Source: a virus
Virus record (IMG/VR): IMGVR_UViG_3300030451_006653
Location: 1-30,471 of that record
Direction: 5' to 3' (one strand)
Length of the DNA stretch: 30,471 nucleotides
Made by a program: the position numbers and the translations under genes. Below are positions 15,300-22,400 of this stretch, piece by piece (within the stretch, counting starts at the first letter, position 1; the number at the start of each line of letters is the position of its first letter). Under the pieces are notes generated by a model, which was not told the origin of the DNA, did not search any database, and saw only the letters and a program-made list of their open reading frames with translations.

Positions 15300-15307
15300 A
15301 TGGATAT
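15292..15307. repeat. 16-bp perfect palindrome over a start codon
   Basis: ATATCCATATGGATAT reads the same on both strands and contains the ATG of the radical SAM gene. It could be an operator half-site pair or an RNA hairpin (6-bp stem, 4-nt loop) that hides the start. Confidence 0.5.
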
Positions 15308-15316
15308 CTTAATACA

Positions 15317-16192
15317 CTAAGTAGTGAATTTCCATTGACATTCTTGGAATGTAGTATCATTATCTGTATTATCACAAATAAAAGTTGGTACTGGATATAA
15401 AATAGGGGGCCATGTTTCGAATATATCAACCATTGCTTCACTTAATGATAATGTACCTGTATTATAATTTGTTACTGCAGTATTGCAAGTATCTTTGACA
15501 TCAGCAACACCGCTATTTACTAACCCTATTACTGAATCTATTTCTTCTCTAGCATCTAAAGCTATTTTTTTAGTTTTTTCTTCCTCTAATCTTGCTACAG
15601 CTATTGCTGCTTCTTTATCCAATACTTCAAAATACTTATCTCTACTTGCAGTTAAATTATATGTATTATTCAAGTATTGTGTTGGGGTTATATTAAAAAT
15701 TAAATTAAATTTAGCTTGGTTATCGTTAAAAACTTTATTGATATATAAAGTTTGATTTGTTTTTAAATTTTCTATAGCAGATGCAGGGGTATAATTAGTT
15801 GCAAAAGTTGAAAGTATTTTAAAATCATTTTTAAGTTTATCTAAATTACCTAATGTTAATTCATTAGCTGATAAAACACCGGGATTATTATTTAATATAA
15901 CTTCATCTCCTATTTCTTCTAATTCACAGTTTAATAATTTTACGTTAGGATATAATATAGAATAAATATTGTCTCCGTCCATCTTTACAAACTCACTTGC
16001 ATTTATATCAAAAAAGATATATTCATTAGGATTTGCATTACTAAGATGATATGTTGAAGTTCTATTAACTGTTATATGTTCTTCATTATTTGTACCATAA
16101 AAAAATTTACCGCAAGGAATTTGACTATCTTTACAAGCTACCTGAAGTATTAAATTTTTACTTATATCAATTATATAATCTTTATGTGTCAT
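15317..16192 (-). CDS. Hypothetical protein following the tail-fibre-like gene
   Basis: 291 aa from the ATG at 16192, which overlaps the previous stop codon as TAATG. A TTG start further upstream (16222) would overlap the neighbour by 31 nt and is less likely. The middle has a heptad-like helix rich in Ala, Glu and Lys (about 200-235: KEAAIAVARLEEEKTKKIAL), and the C-terminus is Cys- and Trp-containing. I do not recognise it. The position directly after a fibre-like gene in a late transcript suggests a virion or fibre-assembly protein; this is inference. Confidence 0.55.
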   Translation of the reverse strand: MTHKDYIIDISKNLILQVACKDSQIPCGKFFYGTNNEEHITVNRTSTYHLSNANPNEYIFFDINASEFVKMDGDNIYSILYPNVKLLNCELEEIGDEVILNNNPGVLSANELTLGNLDKLKNDFKILSTFATNYTPASAIENLKTNQTLYINKVFNDNQAKFNLIFNITPTQYLNNTYNLTASRDKYFEVLDKEAAIAVARLEEEKTKKIALDAREEIDSVIGLVNSGVADVKDTCNTAVTNYNTGTLSLSEAMVDIFETWPPILYPVPTFICDNTDNDTTFQECQWKFTT

Positions 16193-16869
16193 TAAAAAGT
16201 TCTCGTATGAGTTTGTATACAAGTAATAGTTTCAGGTGATCCTGAATCATTATATTTTATAGGTATTGTATTTCTTGTAACTGATACATTACTTGATAAA
16301 GCAGGATTTCTATTGTGTATAGCTAAGTTAGGTGACGTGTCTCCTTGTAGAGTTACGTCTAGACCAGCACTAGCACCAGCACCTTTAAAAATACAAAACT
16401 TACCATCAGTAAAAGATGCAGGGTTTATTTGACCTGCTAAGATCATATCGCTACTACCCGCATTAATACAAACATTTACACATTTAGCACCGGTACTGTC
16501 AGGAGTTATAGATCCTAAGTCTAAATCTACTACCATACAACCGTTATCATTATTTTTATATCGACTTGTAGTTTCTGGAAATGCTTTTATTTCAGCAATA
16601 GTTAATACACTAGCATTACGAAATTCACTAAATGCTATAGGTGTATCTGGATTTCTATCCGGCATAAATGCAAAGTTACTAGAGCTACTATAAAACCCTT
16701 CAGTTTCACATAAACTAGATGACCCTCCATCACATCTTTGACCTCTATTAGCATCGCCATCAGGTTTAAAAGTGCCAGTTTGAAAAGCATTTTTATCTCT
16801 AACTACGTTTAAGTCACTAAATCTAATAGGACCATTCGCGCATATAAAACCTCTACATGTATCTGCCAT
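16192..16869 (-). CDS. Tail-fibre or tail-associated structural protein, putative
   Basis: 225 aa, rich in Asn, Ser, Asp, Gly and Thr, nearly free of Lys-rich or helical stretches, as in beta-structured phage surface proteins. Two stretches have the form Pro-Ile-x-Phe-Ser-Asp/Glu (GPIRFSDLN near the start, TPIAFSEFRN near the middle), a motif I associate with phage tail proteins. It contains an unusual number of cysteines. A late octamer (AATAAATA) lies exactly 5 nt before the ATG. Flanking glycan genes fit a host-range region. No receptor-binding domain can be named. Confidence 0.6.
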   Translation of the reverse strand: MADTCRGFICANGPIRFSDLNVVRDKNAFQTGTFKPDGDANRGQRCDGGSSSLCETEGFYSSSSNFAFMPDRNPDTPIAFSEFRNASVLTIAEIKAFPETTSRYKNNDNGCMVVDLDLGSITPDSTGAKCVNVCINAGSSDMILAGQINPASFTDGKFCIFKGAGASAGLDVTLQGDTSPNLAIHNRNPALSSNVSVTRNTIPIKYNDSGSPETITCIQTHTRTF

Positions 16870-16874
16870 AATAA

Positions 16875-16882
16875 TATTTATT
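16875..16882 (-). promoter_or_regulatory. Late promoter octamer of the fibre-like gene
   Basis: AATAAATA on the minus strand, 5 nt before the ATG at 16869. Confidence 0.65.
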
Positions 16883-16893
16883 CATGAGGTATC

Positions 16894-17742
16894 TTATAAC
16901 CAGTTTTTCATTATATCGATATTAGTTAATGAAATGCGAAGATAATTATCTATATTTTTATATAAAAATTTACCTTTAATTTTATTTTCATATTTTTTAT
17001 CTAATAATACAAAGTTACCATTACTCTCTTTATGCTCATATTTATTTTGTAAATACAACTTAGTTTCTAACATTCTGTTTATATGTTCTTCTTTATAGGG
17101 TAATAATTTTTCAACTCTATTTACTGTTTCAGTTGTAGTTATATATTGAGGTCTATTTTCTTGCAAATATTTTAAAACTTTTTTATTATTTGTATATGCA
17201 AACCCGCACCTTAAACCAGCTATACCTAAGCTTTTACTTAATGATCTTAAAACTATTATATTATTTAAATTACTATTTAAAAAACTATTAGCATTAGAAT
17301 ATTCTATATAAGCTTCATCAATTATAGCTATACTTGAATCGTTTATTATACGTTCGATAATATTATTACAGTATATCTCTCCAGTGTTACCGTTAGGGTT
17401 AGAAATATATACCACTTTATTTTTAAAGTCAGTTTTTTCAGGATTATCAATATTAAAATATTTTATATTTTTTACTTTACAATGGGCTTCTACCAGTTTA
17501 AACGTAGGTTGAATAATGAATACATTATCATCAATACAATAGTTTAAAATACGTTGTAATACATCACTACTACCTAATCCTATTGCTATTTTATTAATAT
17601 CTATATTATAATTTTTTGATAAAATTTTATATAATTTTAGTTCATCAGGGTAATCTACACTAAAATCTTTATCATATACAACGTTTCTGCTTAGATCTAG
17701 TAGTTTTGATGATTTATCTTTTAGATGATACTCTCTATACAC
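16894..17742 (-). CDS. PLP-dependent class I/II aminotransferase (HisC-like)
   Basis: 282 aa; HisC proteins are usually about 350, so it is compact. Visible: GLGSSDVLQRIL (cofactor phosphate region), SNPNGNTG (114-121), IDEAYIEYS with Asp142 and Tyr145, and LRSLSKSLGIAGLRCGF with the Schiff-base Lys170 and Arg178. This resembles histidinol-phosphate aminotransferases and amino-acid phosphate decarboxylases of the same fold; the substrate is not determined. The start is a GTG at 17742, chosen because AGTAAATA lies 5 nt upstream. It is unlike a usual T4 gene and fits acquisition with the sugar island. Confidence 0.85.
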   Translation of the reverse strand: MYREYHLKDKSSKLLDLSRNVVYDKDFSVDYPDELKLYKILSKNYNIDINKIAIGLGSSDVLQRILNYCIDDNVFIIQPTFKLVEAHCKVKNIKYFNIDNPEKTDFKNKVVYISNPNGNTGEIYCNNIIERIINDSSIAIIDEAYIEYSNANSFLNSNLNNIIVLRSLSKSLGIAGLRCGFAYTNNKKVLKYLQENRPQYITTTETVNRVEKLLPYKEEHINRMLETKLYLQNKYEHKESNGNFVLLDKKYENKIKGKFLYKNIDNYLRISLTNIDIMKNWL

Positions 17743-17747
17743 GAAAG

Positions 17748-17755
17748 TATTTACT
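17748..17755 (-). promoter_or_regulatory. Late-type octamer of the aminotransferase gene
   Basis: AGTAAATA on the minus strand, 5 nt before the GTG at 17742. It touches the stop of the upstream gene. Confidence 0.5.
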
Positions 17756-18030
17756 TACTTTTTCTTTTTCTTCCAATTGACTCGTTTAGAGCTCTTCTTC
17801 TGATACATCTTACCTTTAATCTTACGGCATTCTGCTTTAGTTGGTCTACATGCTGGGTAACTACCACCAGACTTTCTTGATTTGCGTCCGCAAGGACCTC
17901 CAGTTTTACAATTTATCCAACCGCTAAATTTTTTACCAGTTTTTGGATCTTTACCTCCGCGTTTGAACCATTGATGAAGACTGTCACTGGCTTCATTAAC
18001 GTAGTATTCATATAGTTCATCAAAATTCAT
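17755..18030 (-). CDS. Small basic Cys-containing protein, possible internal head protein
   Basis: 91 aa. After a leader MNFDELYEYYVNE (ending in Val-Asn-Glu, a possible prohead-protease site) comes a strongly basic domain with spaced cysteines: INCKTGGPCGRK, then SYPACRPTKAEC. The four cysteines, with few hydrophobic residues, suggest a small metal-bound or disulphide fold; from memory it resembles the DUF5872 type found in phages and large viruses. It ends in a Lys-rich tail. AAAGG lies 7 nt before the ATG. Role inferred: a DNA-contacting protein packaged in the head. Confidence 0.7.
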   Translation of the reverse strand: MNFDELYEYYVNEASDSLHQWFKRGGKDPKTGKKFSGWINCKTGGPCGRKSRKSGGSYPACRPTKAECRKIKGKMYQKKSSKRVNWKKKKK

Positions 18031-18032
18031 TA

Positions 18033-18200
18033 TTAACCTTTACGCATTTTATTAGCATGCAACTTATCACCTGCTTTTTTAGCTGCTTTATAAGCTTTAG
18101 AACCTTTTCTTGCAGATTTGCGACCAGACTTCTTCTTTTTATTGATATTAGCCCATAAACTTTCTACTAATTGGTCAAACGTTTTTATTTTTTCTTCCAT
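18033..18200 (-). CDS. 55-aa Lys/Arg-rich small protein
   Basis: A small gene that fills the gap between two neighbours: ATG at 18200, stop at 18033. The start overlaps the end of the upstream gene by 16 nt, and the stop lies 2 nt before the next start. The N-terminus MEEKIKTFDQLVE ends in Leu-Val-Glu, the same type of leader as its neighbours. The rest is extremely basic (KKKKSGRKSARKGSKAYKAA) and free of Cys, resembling histone tails. Likely a DNA-binding internal protein by composition; no homologue is named. Confidence 0.78.
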   Translation of the reverse strand: MEEKIKTFDQLVESLWANINKKKKSGRKSARKGSKAYKAAKKAGDKLHANKMRKG

Positions 18201-18736
18201 ATCTTACCTTTTCTACATCTTACTATTGCACCAGACTTATATGCTGAAGTTTTTTTACCATAAACTTGATCAGCTTTCCTTTTACACCTATCAGCAGCAT
18301 CTTCTTCAGCAGCTAAATTTTTATCTATAAATGATTTAAATTCATTTACTTTTATACCCCCCATGGTATTGATAAAATCTTCACTACCTGCCCCTACCTC
18401 TTTTTCTGGCAATTGAATACTTTGACCTTGAGGGTTATATATAGTACCGTAGTAAAAATATCTTTCATTAGGTTCTTCATCTTGCTCAACTTCTAAATGA
18501 TATCCTCTATAGCTTATACCGTAATCGGTGAATCTACTAAAAAATTCATCATTTGTTAAATCTTTTACTTTCATTTCTGAAGATCCTTGTTTAGCTTTTT
18601 CTAATTTTCTTTTAAGCATATCAACGTATTCAGTTCCACCACCATACATTTTAACTCTGCTTGGGTCTGGATTAGCAATTAAAGCTTCAAGACTTTCAAT
18701 TTCAGATTCTTCAAAAAATATTTTAAACGACTTCAT
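18185..18736 (-). CDS. Hypothetical protein with conserved basic Cys-pair C-terminal module
   Basis: 183 aa. N-terminal leader MKSFKIFFEESEIESLE, an acidic mixed middle (about 60-140), then a basic module of about 35 residues at the end: two cysteines flanking YGKKTSAYKSGAIV, followed by RKGKIWKKK. I recall this end module from several otherwise different marine virus proteins, so it may be a portable DNA- or head-binding tag. A late octamer (AATAAATA) lies exactly 5 nt before the ATG. It heads the group 17755-18736. Confidence 0.7.
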   Translation of the reverse strand: MKSFKIFFEESEIESLEALIANPDPSRVKMYGGGTEYVDMLKRKLEKAKQGSSEMKVKDLTNDEFFSRFTDYGISYRGYHLEVEQDEEPNERYFYYGTIYNPQGQSIQLPEKEVGAGSEDFINTMGGIKVNEFKSFIDKNLAAEEDAADRCKRKADQVYGKKTSAYKSGAIVRCRKGKIWKKK

Positions 18737-18741
18737 TATAT

Positions 18742-18749
18742 TATTTATT
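18742..18749 (-). promoter_or_regulatory. Late promoter octamer of the 18185-18736 gene
   Basis: AATAAATA on the minus strand, 5 nt before the ATG at 18736. It overlaps the stop codon of the upstream gene. Confidence 0.65.
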
Positions 18750-18945
18750 TTTTCTTTCCGCCTTTCATATTAGCACACCAATGATACATTTTACCTTTTT
18801 CTCCACCATATTTTTTAGCTTTACGTCTTAGCTCTGATACCGAGCCTTTACAACTAGCTCCAGCTCGTTTAACACGTCCAGGTCTACTTTTACCTTTACG
18901 TTTACCGTCTGCATAGTTTTCAAAATATGTTTGGAAGTTAATCAT
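18745..18945 (-). CDS. 66-aa basic Cys-pair protein
   Basis: Leader MINFQTYFEN, then a strongly basic body. A conserved-looking module CKGSVSELRRKAKKYGGEKG leads to MYHWCANMKGGKKK, with one Cys at each end. I recall this pattern from other marine phage proteins, without known function. The ATG overlaps the upstream TGA as ATGA. The gene belongs to the run of small basic late proteins and is probably packaged with DNA (inference). Confidence 0.72.
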   Translation of the reverse strand: MINFQTYFENYADGKRKGKSRPGRVKRAGASCKGSVSELRRKAKKYGGEKGKMYHWCANMKGGKKK

Positions 18946-19319
18946 TTGTTTTTTCTCATTCTTTGCGTTTTACGTTTGCTTGCTTCTTTACGTTTACTAA
19001 TATAATTATACGCAGCAGTTAATCTTTTCTTTTTAACTGGATCTTTTACCCTCCCTTTAGCAGCTCTTACTCTTTGATGAATTAAATTAATAATTTGTGA
19101 CTGTCTTGCATGTGATTTTGCTTTAAATGATTTTTTACTTAGTGTATCTCTAATATCTGAAGCAGTACTAAACTTTACTTTAACAGTATCTTTAGGATTT
19201 TCATCAGTATAAAGCCTTCTACCTGAACCTTTAGGTTTCTTACCAGTACCTTTTTTAGGGTCAGCTTCTAAAAGTATACTTTCTACTAAAGTATTAAATT
19301 TATTTACCATTTTCGACAT
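18942..19319 (-). CDS. Basic hypothetical protein with cleavable-type leader
   Basis: 125 aa from the ATG at 19319. An in-frame TTG at 19325 is possible, but AAGG lies 8 nt before the ATG. The leader MSKMVNKFNTLVESILLE ends in Leu-Leu-Glu before Ala, a very T4-like prohead-protease site. After it come a Lys/Gly-rich stretch (KKGTGKKPKGSGRR), a short domain with possible helix (DIRDTLSKKSFKAKSHARQS) and a basic end. No cysteines. The 3' end overlaps the next start as ATGA. Probably a packaged DNA-binding protein. Confidence 0.7.
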   Translation of the reverse strand: MSKMVNKFNTLVESILLEADPKKGTGKKPKGSGRRLYTDENPKDTVKVKFSTASDIRDTLSKKSFKAKSHARQSQIINLIHQRVRAAKGRVKDPVKKKRLTAAYNYISKRKEASKRKTQRMRKNK

Positions 19320-19624
19320 GACCAATACCTTGCTTTAGTTTTAGGACCAGGATTATCACAATTATGTCTAGCTCTAAATGATCTACGACGAGCAGGGTTT
19401 GATTTTCTAATTTTCATTGTTTTTTCTCCTCGTCTTTTAGCAGAAGTACCACCATGCCCAAAATTTACCTTCTTAACATTACCAGTTTTAGGATCTTTTA
19501 CATATACTTTAAATTTTTTAACATCACCTCTCATAGGTTTGTTAAGTTTTACTTTTCTACCTCTATATTCTGCATCTTCTTCAAAAGATTCAAGTAAGCT
19601 AGATACTGCATCATTAAAATTCAT
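19304..19624 (-). CDS. 106-aa basic protein with conserved Cys-pair C-terminus
   Basis: Leader MNFNDAVSSLLE, ending in Leu-Leu-Glu. The rest is basic: a short strand-rich part (KKFKVYVKDPKTGNVKKVNF), then NPARRRSFRARHNCDNPG and a second Cys in ARYWSCRKW at the very end. I recall this C-terminal signature as conserved in marine T4-like phages, with no assigned function. A late octamer lies 5 nt before the ATG. It starts the six-gene run that ends at 17755 and is divergent from the acidic protein at 19657. Confidence 0.75.
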   Translation of the reverse strand: MNFNDAVSSLLESFEEDAEYRGRKVKLNKPMRGDVKKFKVYVKDPKTGNVKKVNFGHGGTSAKRRGEKTMKIRKSNPARRRSFRARHNCDNPGPKTKARYWSCRKW

Positions 19625-19629
19625 ATAAT

Positions 19630-19637
19630 TATTTATT
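19630..19637 (-). promoter_or_regulatory. Late promoter octamer of the 19304-19624 gene
   Basis: AATAAATA on the minus strand, 5 nt before the ATG at 19624. It is back to back with the plus-strand late promoter at 19644. Confidence 0.65.
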
Positions 19638-19643
19638 ATATCT

Positions 19644-19651
19644 TATAAATA
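19644..19651 (+). promoter_or_regulatory. Late promoter TATAAATA of the acidic protein gene
   Basis: Perfect T4 late octamer on the plus strand, exactly 5 nt before the ATG at 19657, so +1 would fall on the start codon. Confidence 0.75.
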
Positions 19652-19656
19652 TTAAT

Positions 19657-20502
19657 ATGGCAAATAAAGATAGTGACTTGATTTACGAAGCTTATAATAA
19701 AAGTCTTAATGAAGACCTAGGTTTAGGACCAAAAGTAGGAAAAGTAATGAGGCTAGCAGGGGATTTGAATAATGATATGTCTAGACCTGCAAAAGTAACA
19801 ATTCATATTCAAAATTTAGAAGATGAAGAAGATGATAGAATTTCATCTTTTAAAAAGTTACAAAAAGCAAAAGAAAATATGACTAAGATACAACCTGAGA
19901 AAGAAAAAGAAAATAATAAAAAAGAAGAAGAAATGGTTTATATACAAGCAGGTGAACCAACCGAGTCAAGTTGCGGTGGTGATTGTGAAGGTGATTGTGG
20001 AGATGATTGCAGTTGTGATGATAAAGAAGAAAAAAGACAAATTTATGATGGTGAATTAGATATGGCAAGACTAGAATTGCTGAAAGCTAATGAGTATGCA
20101 GCTAAATTATTTCACCATATTGGTAACCATCCTGAAAGTGATTATTTAGAAGGATGGGTAGCTAGTAAAATTACTAAAGCAGCAGATTACTTATCTTCAG
20201 TTTACCATTACTTAGATTATGAAGATAATTTTGCTACAAGAGAGCCATGTTATAGTGATGAAGAAATCGATTCATTGGTAGGTCAACCAACAGCAAAAGA
20301 TACTGGATTTGCAGGAGATGAAGAATCTTGCGACGAAGAATGTGACGAAGGTCAATCTGCTGCTAATGATGAAATGATGGAATACTATTATGAAAAGGGT
20401 TTAGAAAGAGGTTTATCTATATTTAAAGATAAAGAAAAAGCTAAAAAATATGCTCTTGATTTTACTCAAAAAATGATGGAAAGACCCGGACCCCACGGAT
20501 AA
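19657..20502 (+). CDS. Acidic Cys-cluster protein with conserved helical domain
   Basis: 281 aa, acidic. Leader ending in Leu-Asn-Glu (17-19); a Lys/Glu-rich linker (about 65-92); a dense cysteine cluster with the repeat Cys-x3-Cys (CGGDCEGDCGDDCSCD, about 105-120); then a helical domain with KANEYAAKLFHHIGNHPE and WVASKITKAADYLSSVYHYL (about 142-188). I recall the last stretch as a conserved phage domain of unknown function. A second acidic Cys group follows (DEESCDEECDEG). The clusters could bind metal. It is the only plus-strand gene between two long minus runs and has a perfect late promoter. Probably virion-associated. Confidence 0.7.
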   Translation: MANKDSDLIYEAYNKSLNEDLGLGPKVGKVMRLAGDLNNDMSRPAKVTIHIQNLEDEEDDRISSFKKLQKAKENMTKIQPEKEKENNKKEEEMVYIQAGEPTESSCGGDCEGDCGDDCSCDDKEEKRQIYDGELDMARLELLKANEYAAKLFHHIGNHPESDYLEGWVASKITKAADYLSSVYHYLDYEDNFATREPCYSDEEIDSLVGQPTAKDTGFAGDEESCDEECDEGQSAANDEMMEYYYEKGLERGLSIFKDKEKAKKYALDFTQKMMERPGPHG

Positions 20503-20526
20503 TAACAGATTTATTGTTTTTTATGG

Positions 20527-20556
20527 GATTCCCCTTTATGAGATTAACGGAGAATC
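20527..20556 (-). other. Hairpin between convergent genes
   Basis: On the minus strand GATTCTCC pairs with GGGGAATC (one G-U pair) over a 14-nt loop. It lies in the 98-bp gap between convergent genes and could help stop transcription, but no T-run follows on either strand. A weaker AGGTA/TACCT pair lies at about 20572-20590. Nothing else is visible in this gap. Confidence 0.3.
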
Positions 20557-20600
20557 AATTTGTTTGGTGTTAGGTAACTGATTATATACCTGGAATTCCT

Positions 20601-22400
20601 TTAAATTAACTTATTATCAAATATACGTTTAACATCCTCATTAGCTGAGCCGTATAAATCTATTAATAATTCTCTTCTTACTTTTTCATCACCCTTACGG
20701 TAAATGTCTCTAATTTGCGAAGCACTAGTAATATTTTTACCTAATATATCAAAATTCATAGTAGGTAATGTATCAATATACCCATGTTTAGCAGAAAATT
20801 CAGCTTCCCCTACACTTTCAAAAGGTTGAAAATAGCTAGGTGACCCATCTCTTTTAGTGCCAAATTTAAATCTAGGTTTATCACCTTGCATATCTTTTTC
20901 ACTAACTGCAAAAATAATTTTAGTATTATCAGAATTATATTTTTGTACTATTTCTTGGGCAAGATATGGGTTAGTAGTCTGTACTACCATATTAGGATCT
21001 ACACCAGCATGCTTGATTAGTACTTTCTTTTCTTCAAAATTAAAAGGTGATTTATCATTATCAGATTTATTAGATGTTGAAATATAAACATCAGCAAAAG
21101 GAAATTTTTCTTTTAAACTATTATAAACTGATGCATGACCTTTATGGAATGGATGAAATCTACCAGGATAAATAACAACCGTTTTAAATTGTTTATTTTC
21201 TTCAAATTCATTTACTAAATTAAACATTTCTCCGAAAGAAGAAACTTTACTTCTTAATCTAGTACCTTCACCAGTATTAAAAACAGGAGGATTATTTATA
21301 TAATTTGAATAATAAGGCGCTACTTCAGTTTCATCTTCATTTCTAAACTTACTTTCCATTCCTTTAACTATAAACTCGCCAGTAATTTTAACAGGTGCAG
21401 GAGATATTTTTGGATCTCTTATAACTATTCCTTCATGATATTTTACTTCACCCATATCTGATGTTAAAGTAGTTAAAAGCTCATCTCCTAACAATCTAGT
21501 TGCATGATATATTACTGCACCGTCAATAGCTTTTTGAAAATCATCTTCATCTTCTACAAATAAATCTACCGGTACACCGTTTAAAATTTGCATATAAACA
21601 AACTTACTTAAAGCACCGACTCTCTTACCATCTTCTAAAGTTATCATCTCCCCGAAAGGATTATTAGCTTCTTCTAAAAACTTAATTAAAGGTTTTTGTA
21701 TTTTTTGATTTTTAATTGTAACGTTAAAATTTTTATTTAAAACATTTTGAAAATTAGGTCTTTTAGTAAATCTTGTTGGTACACTACCGTAAACTTTAAA
21801 ATTATATTTTTCTGCAAACTTGTTTAATTTTTTTATTAAATTATCCAATATTCTAGGATTAACTTCTACTTCTTTACTAGCTCTTCTTCTAGGAGTTACT
21901 TGATAAAATTCATTAACACCGTGAATAGCTAAAAAATCATTCTCATATTGTAAAACATTAGATTGACCTTCTACAAATTCAGTATTAAAAAATCGATTTG
22001 TATTATCAATCATACCTAATTTTTTTAGCTCAGGTTCAATATTAGGTAAAGCCTCATTCATTATAGATAAAAGTTTTTGCCCAGCATTTACCATACCATG
22101 ACCTTCACCGAATCTATCTAATAGTTTATCTATAGTAATACCTTGAAGGTCGAGTGGTTTCATAGAACCTCTATCTAATGCAAATCTTTTACCTTCAGGG
22201 GTATCTACTAGTCTAAAACTAGCATTAACACCGTCGATTTTTAAAGCTGGGGCATTAGTTGCAATACTATTTACTATTCGATTAAAAAAATTAATTAAAT
22301 CTTTTCCTGTTTTATTTGTAGGTAAATCGAAAGGATGAGCCATATGCCCTGCAGCTCCTCCTTCATTAATTAAATTATATAGTTCTTTAAAATTTCTCAT
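20601..22400 (-). CDS. RNA-ligase-like and NMNAT-like two-domain protein
   Basis: 599 aa from the ATG at 22400, which overlaps the upstream TGA as ATGA; an upstream start adds six residues. The leader MRNFKELYNLINE ends in Ile-Asn-Glu. The N-terminal domain has motifs of covalent nucleotidyltransferases (RNA/DNA ligases): KIDG (54-57) as motif I, Glu141 in FFNTEFVE as motif III, EGIVIRD (323-329) as motif IV, and FIVKG (Lys346) as motif V. The C-terminal domain (about 406-570) has GRFHPFHKGH (413-422), the HxGH of nicotinamide-nucleotide adenylyltransferase relatives, and TSASQIR (558-564), like ISSTxIR. So one chain may both adenylylate or seal nucleic acid ends and make a dinucleotide such as NAD. 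The spacing between ligase motifs I and IV is longer than in T4 Rnl2, so ligase activity is not certain. Confidence 0.72.
   Translation of the reverse strand: MRNFKELYNLINEGGAAGHMAHPFDLPTNKTGKDLINFFNRIVNSIATNAPALKIDGVNASFRLVDTPEGKRFALDRGSMKPLDLQGITIDKLLDRFGEGHGMVNAGQKLLSIMNEALPNIEPELKKLGMIDNTNRFFNTEFVEGQSNVLQYENDFLAIHGVNEFYQVTPRRRASKEVEVNPRILDNLIKKLNKFAEKYNFKVYGSVPTRFTKRPNFQNVLNKNFNVTIKNQKIQKPLIKFLEEANNPFGEMITLEDGKRVGALSKFVYMQILNGVPVDLFVEDEDDFQKAIDGAVIYHATRLLGDELLTTLTSDMGEVKYHEGIVIRDPKISPAPVKITGEFIVKGMESKFRNEDETEVAPYYSNYINNPPVFNTGEGTRLRSKVSSFGEMFNLVNEFEENKQFKTVVIYPGRFHPFHKGHASVYNSLKEKFPFADVYISTSNKSDNDKSPFNFEEKKVLIKHAGVDPNMVVQTTNPYLAQEIVQKYNSDNTKIIFAVSEKDMQGDKPRFKFGTKRDGSPSYFQPFESVGEAEFSAKHGYIDTLPTMNFDILGKNITSASQIRDIYRKGDEKVRRELLIDLYGSANEDVKRIFDNKLI

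Noticed and set aside
14463-16192. RiPP cluster: radical SAM/SPASM enzyme with the adjacent protein as peptide precursor
   Set aside because: The adjacent protein has 291 aa, with no leader/core layout, and no protease or transporter gene is nearby; a sugar or surface-glycan role fits the context better.
16192-16222. TTG start giving a ten-residue longer version of the 15317-16192 protein
   Set aside because: It would overlap the preceding gene by 31 nt, while an ATG overlaps the stop as TAATG, the form used throughout the window.
20503-20526. AACA...TGTT with a following T-run as terminator of the 19657-20502 gene
   Set aside because: The stem is only 4 bp of mostly A-T pairs, too weak to call.
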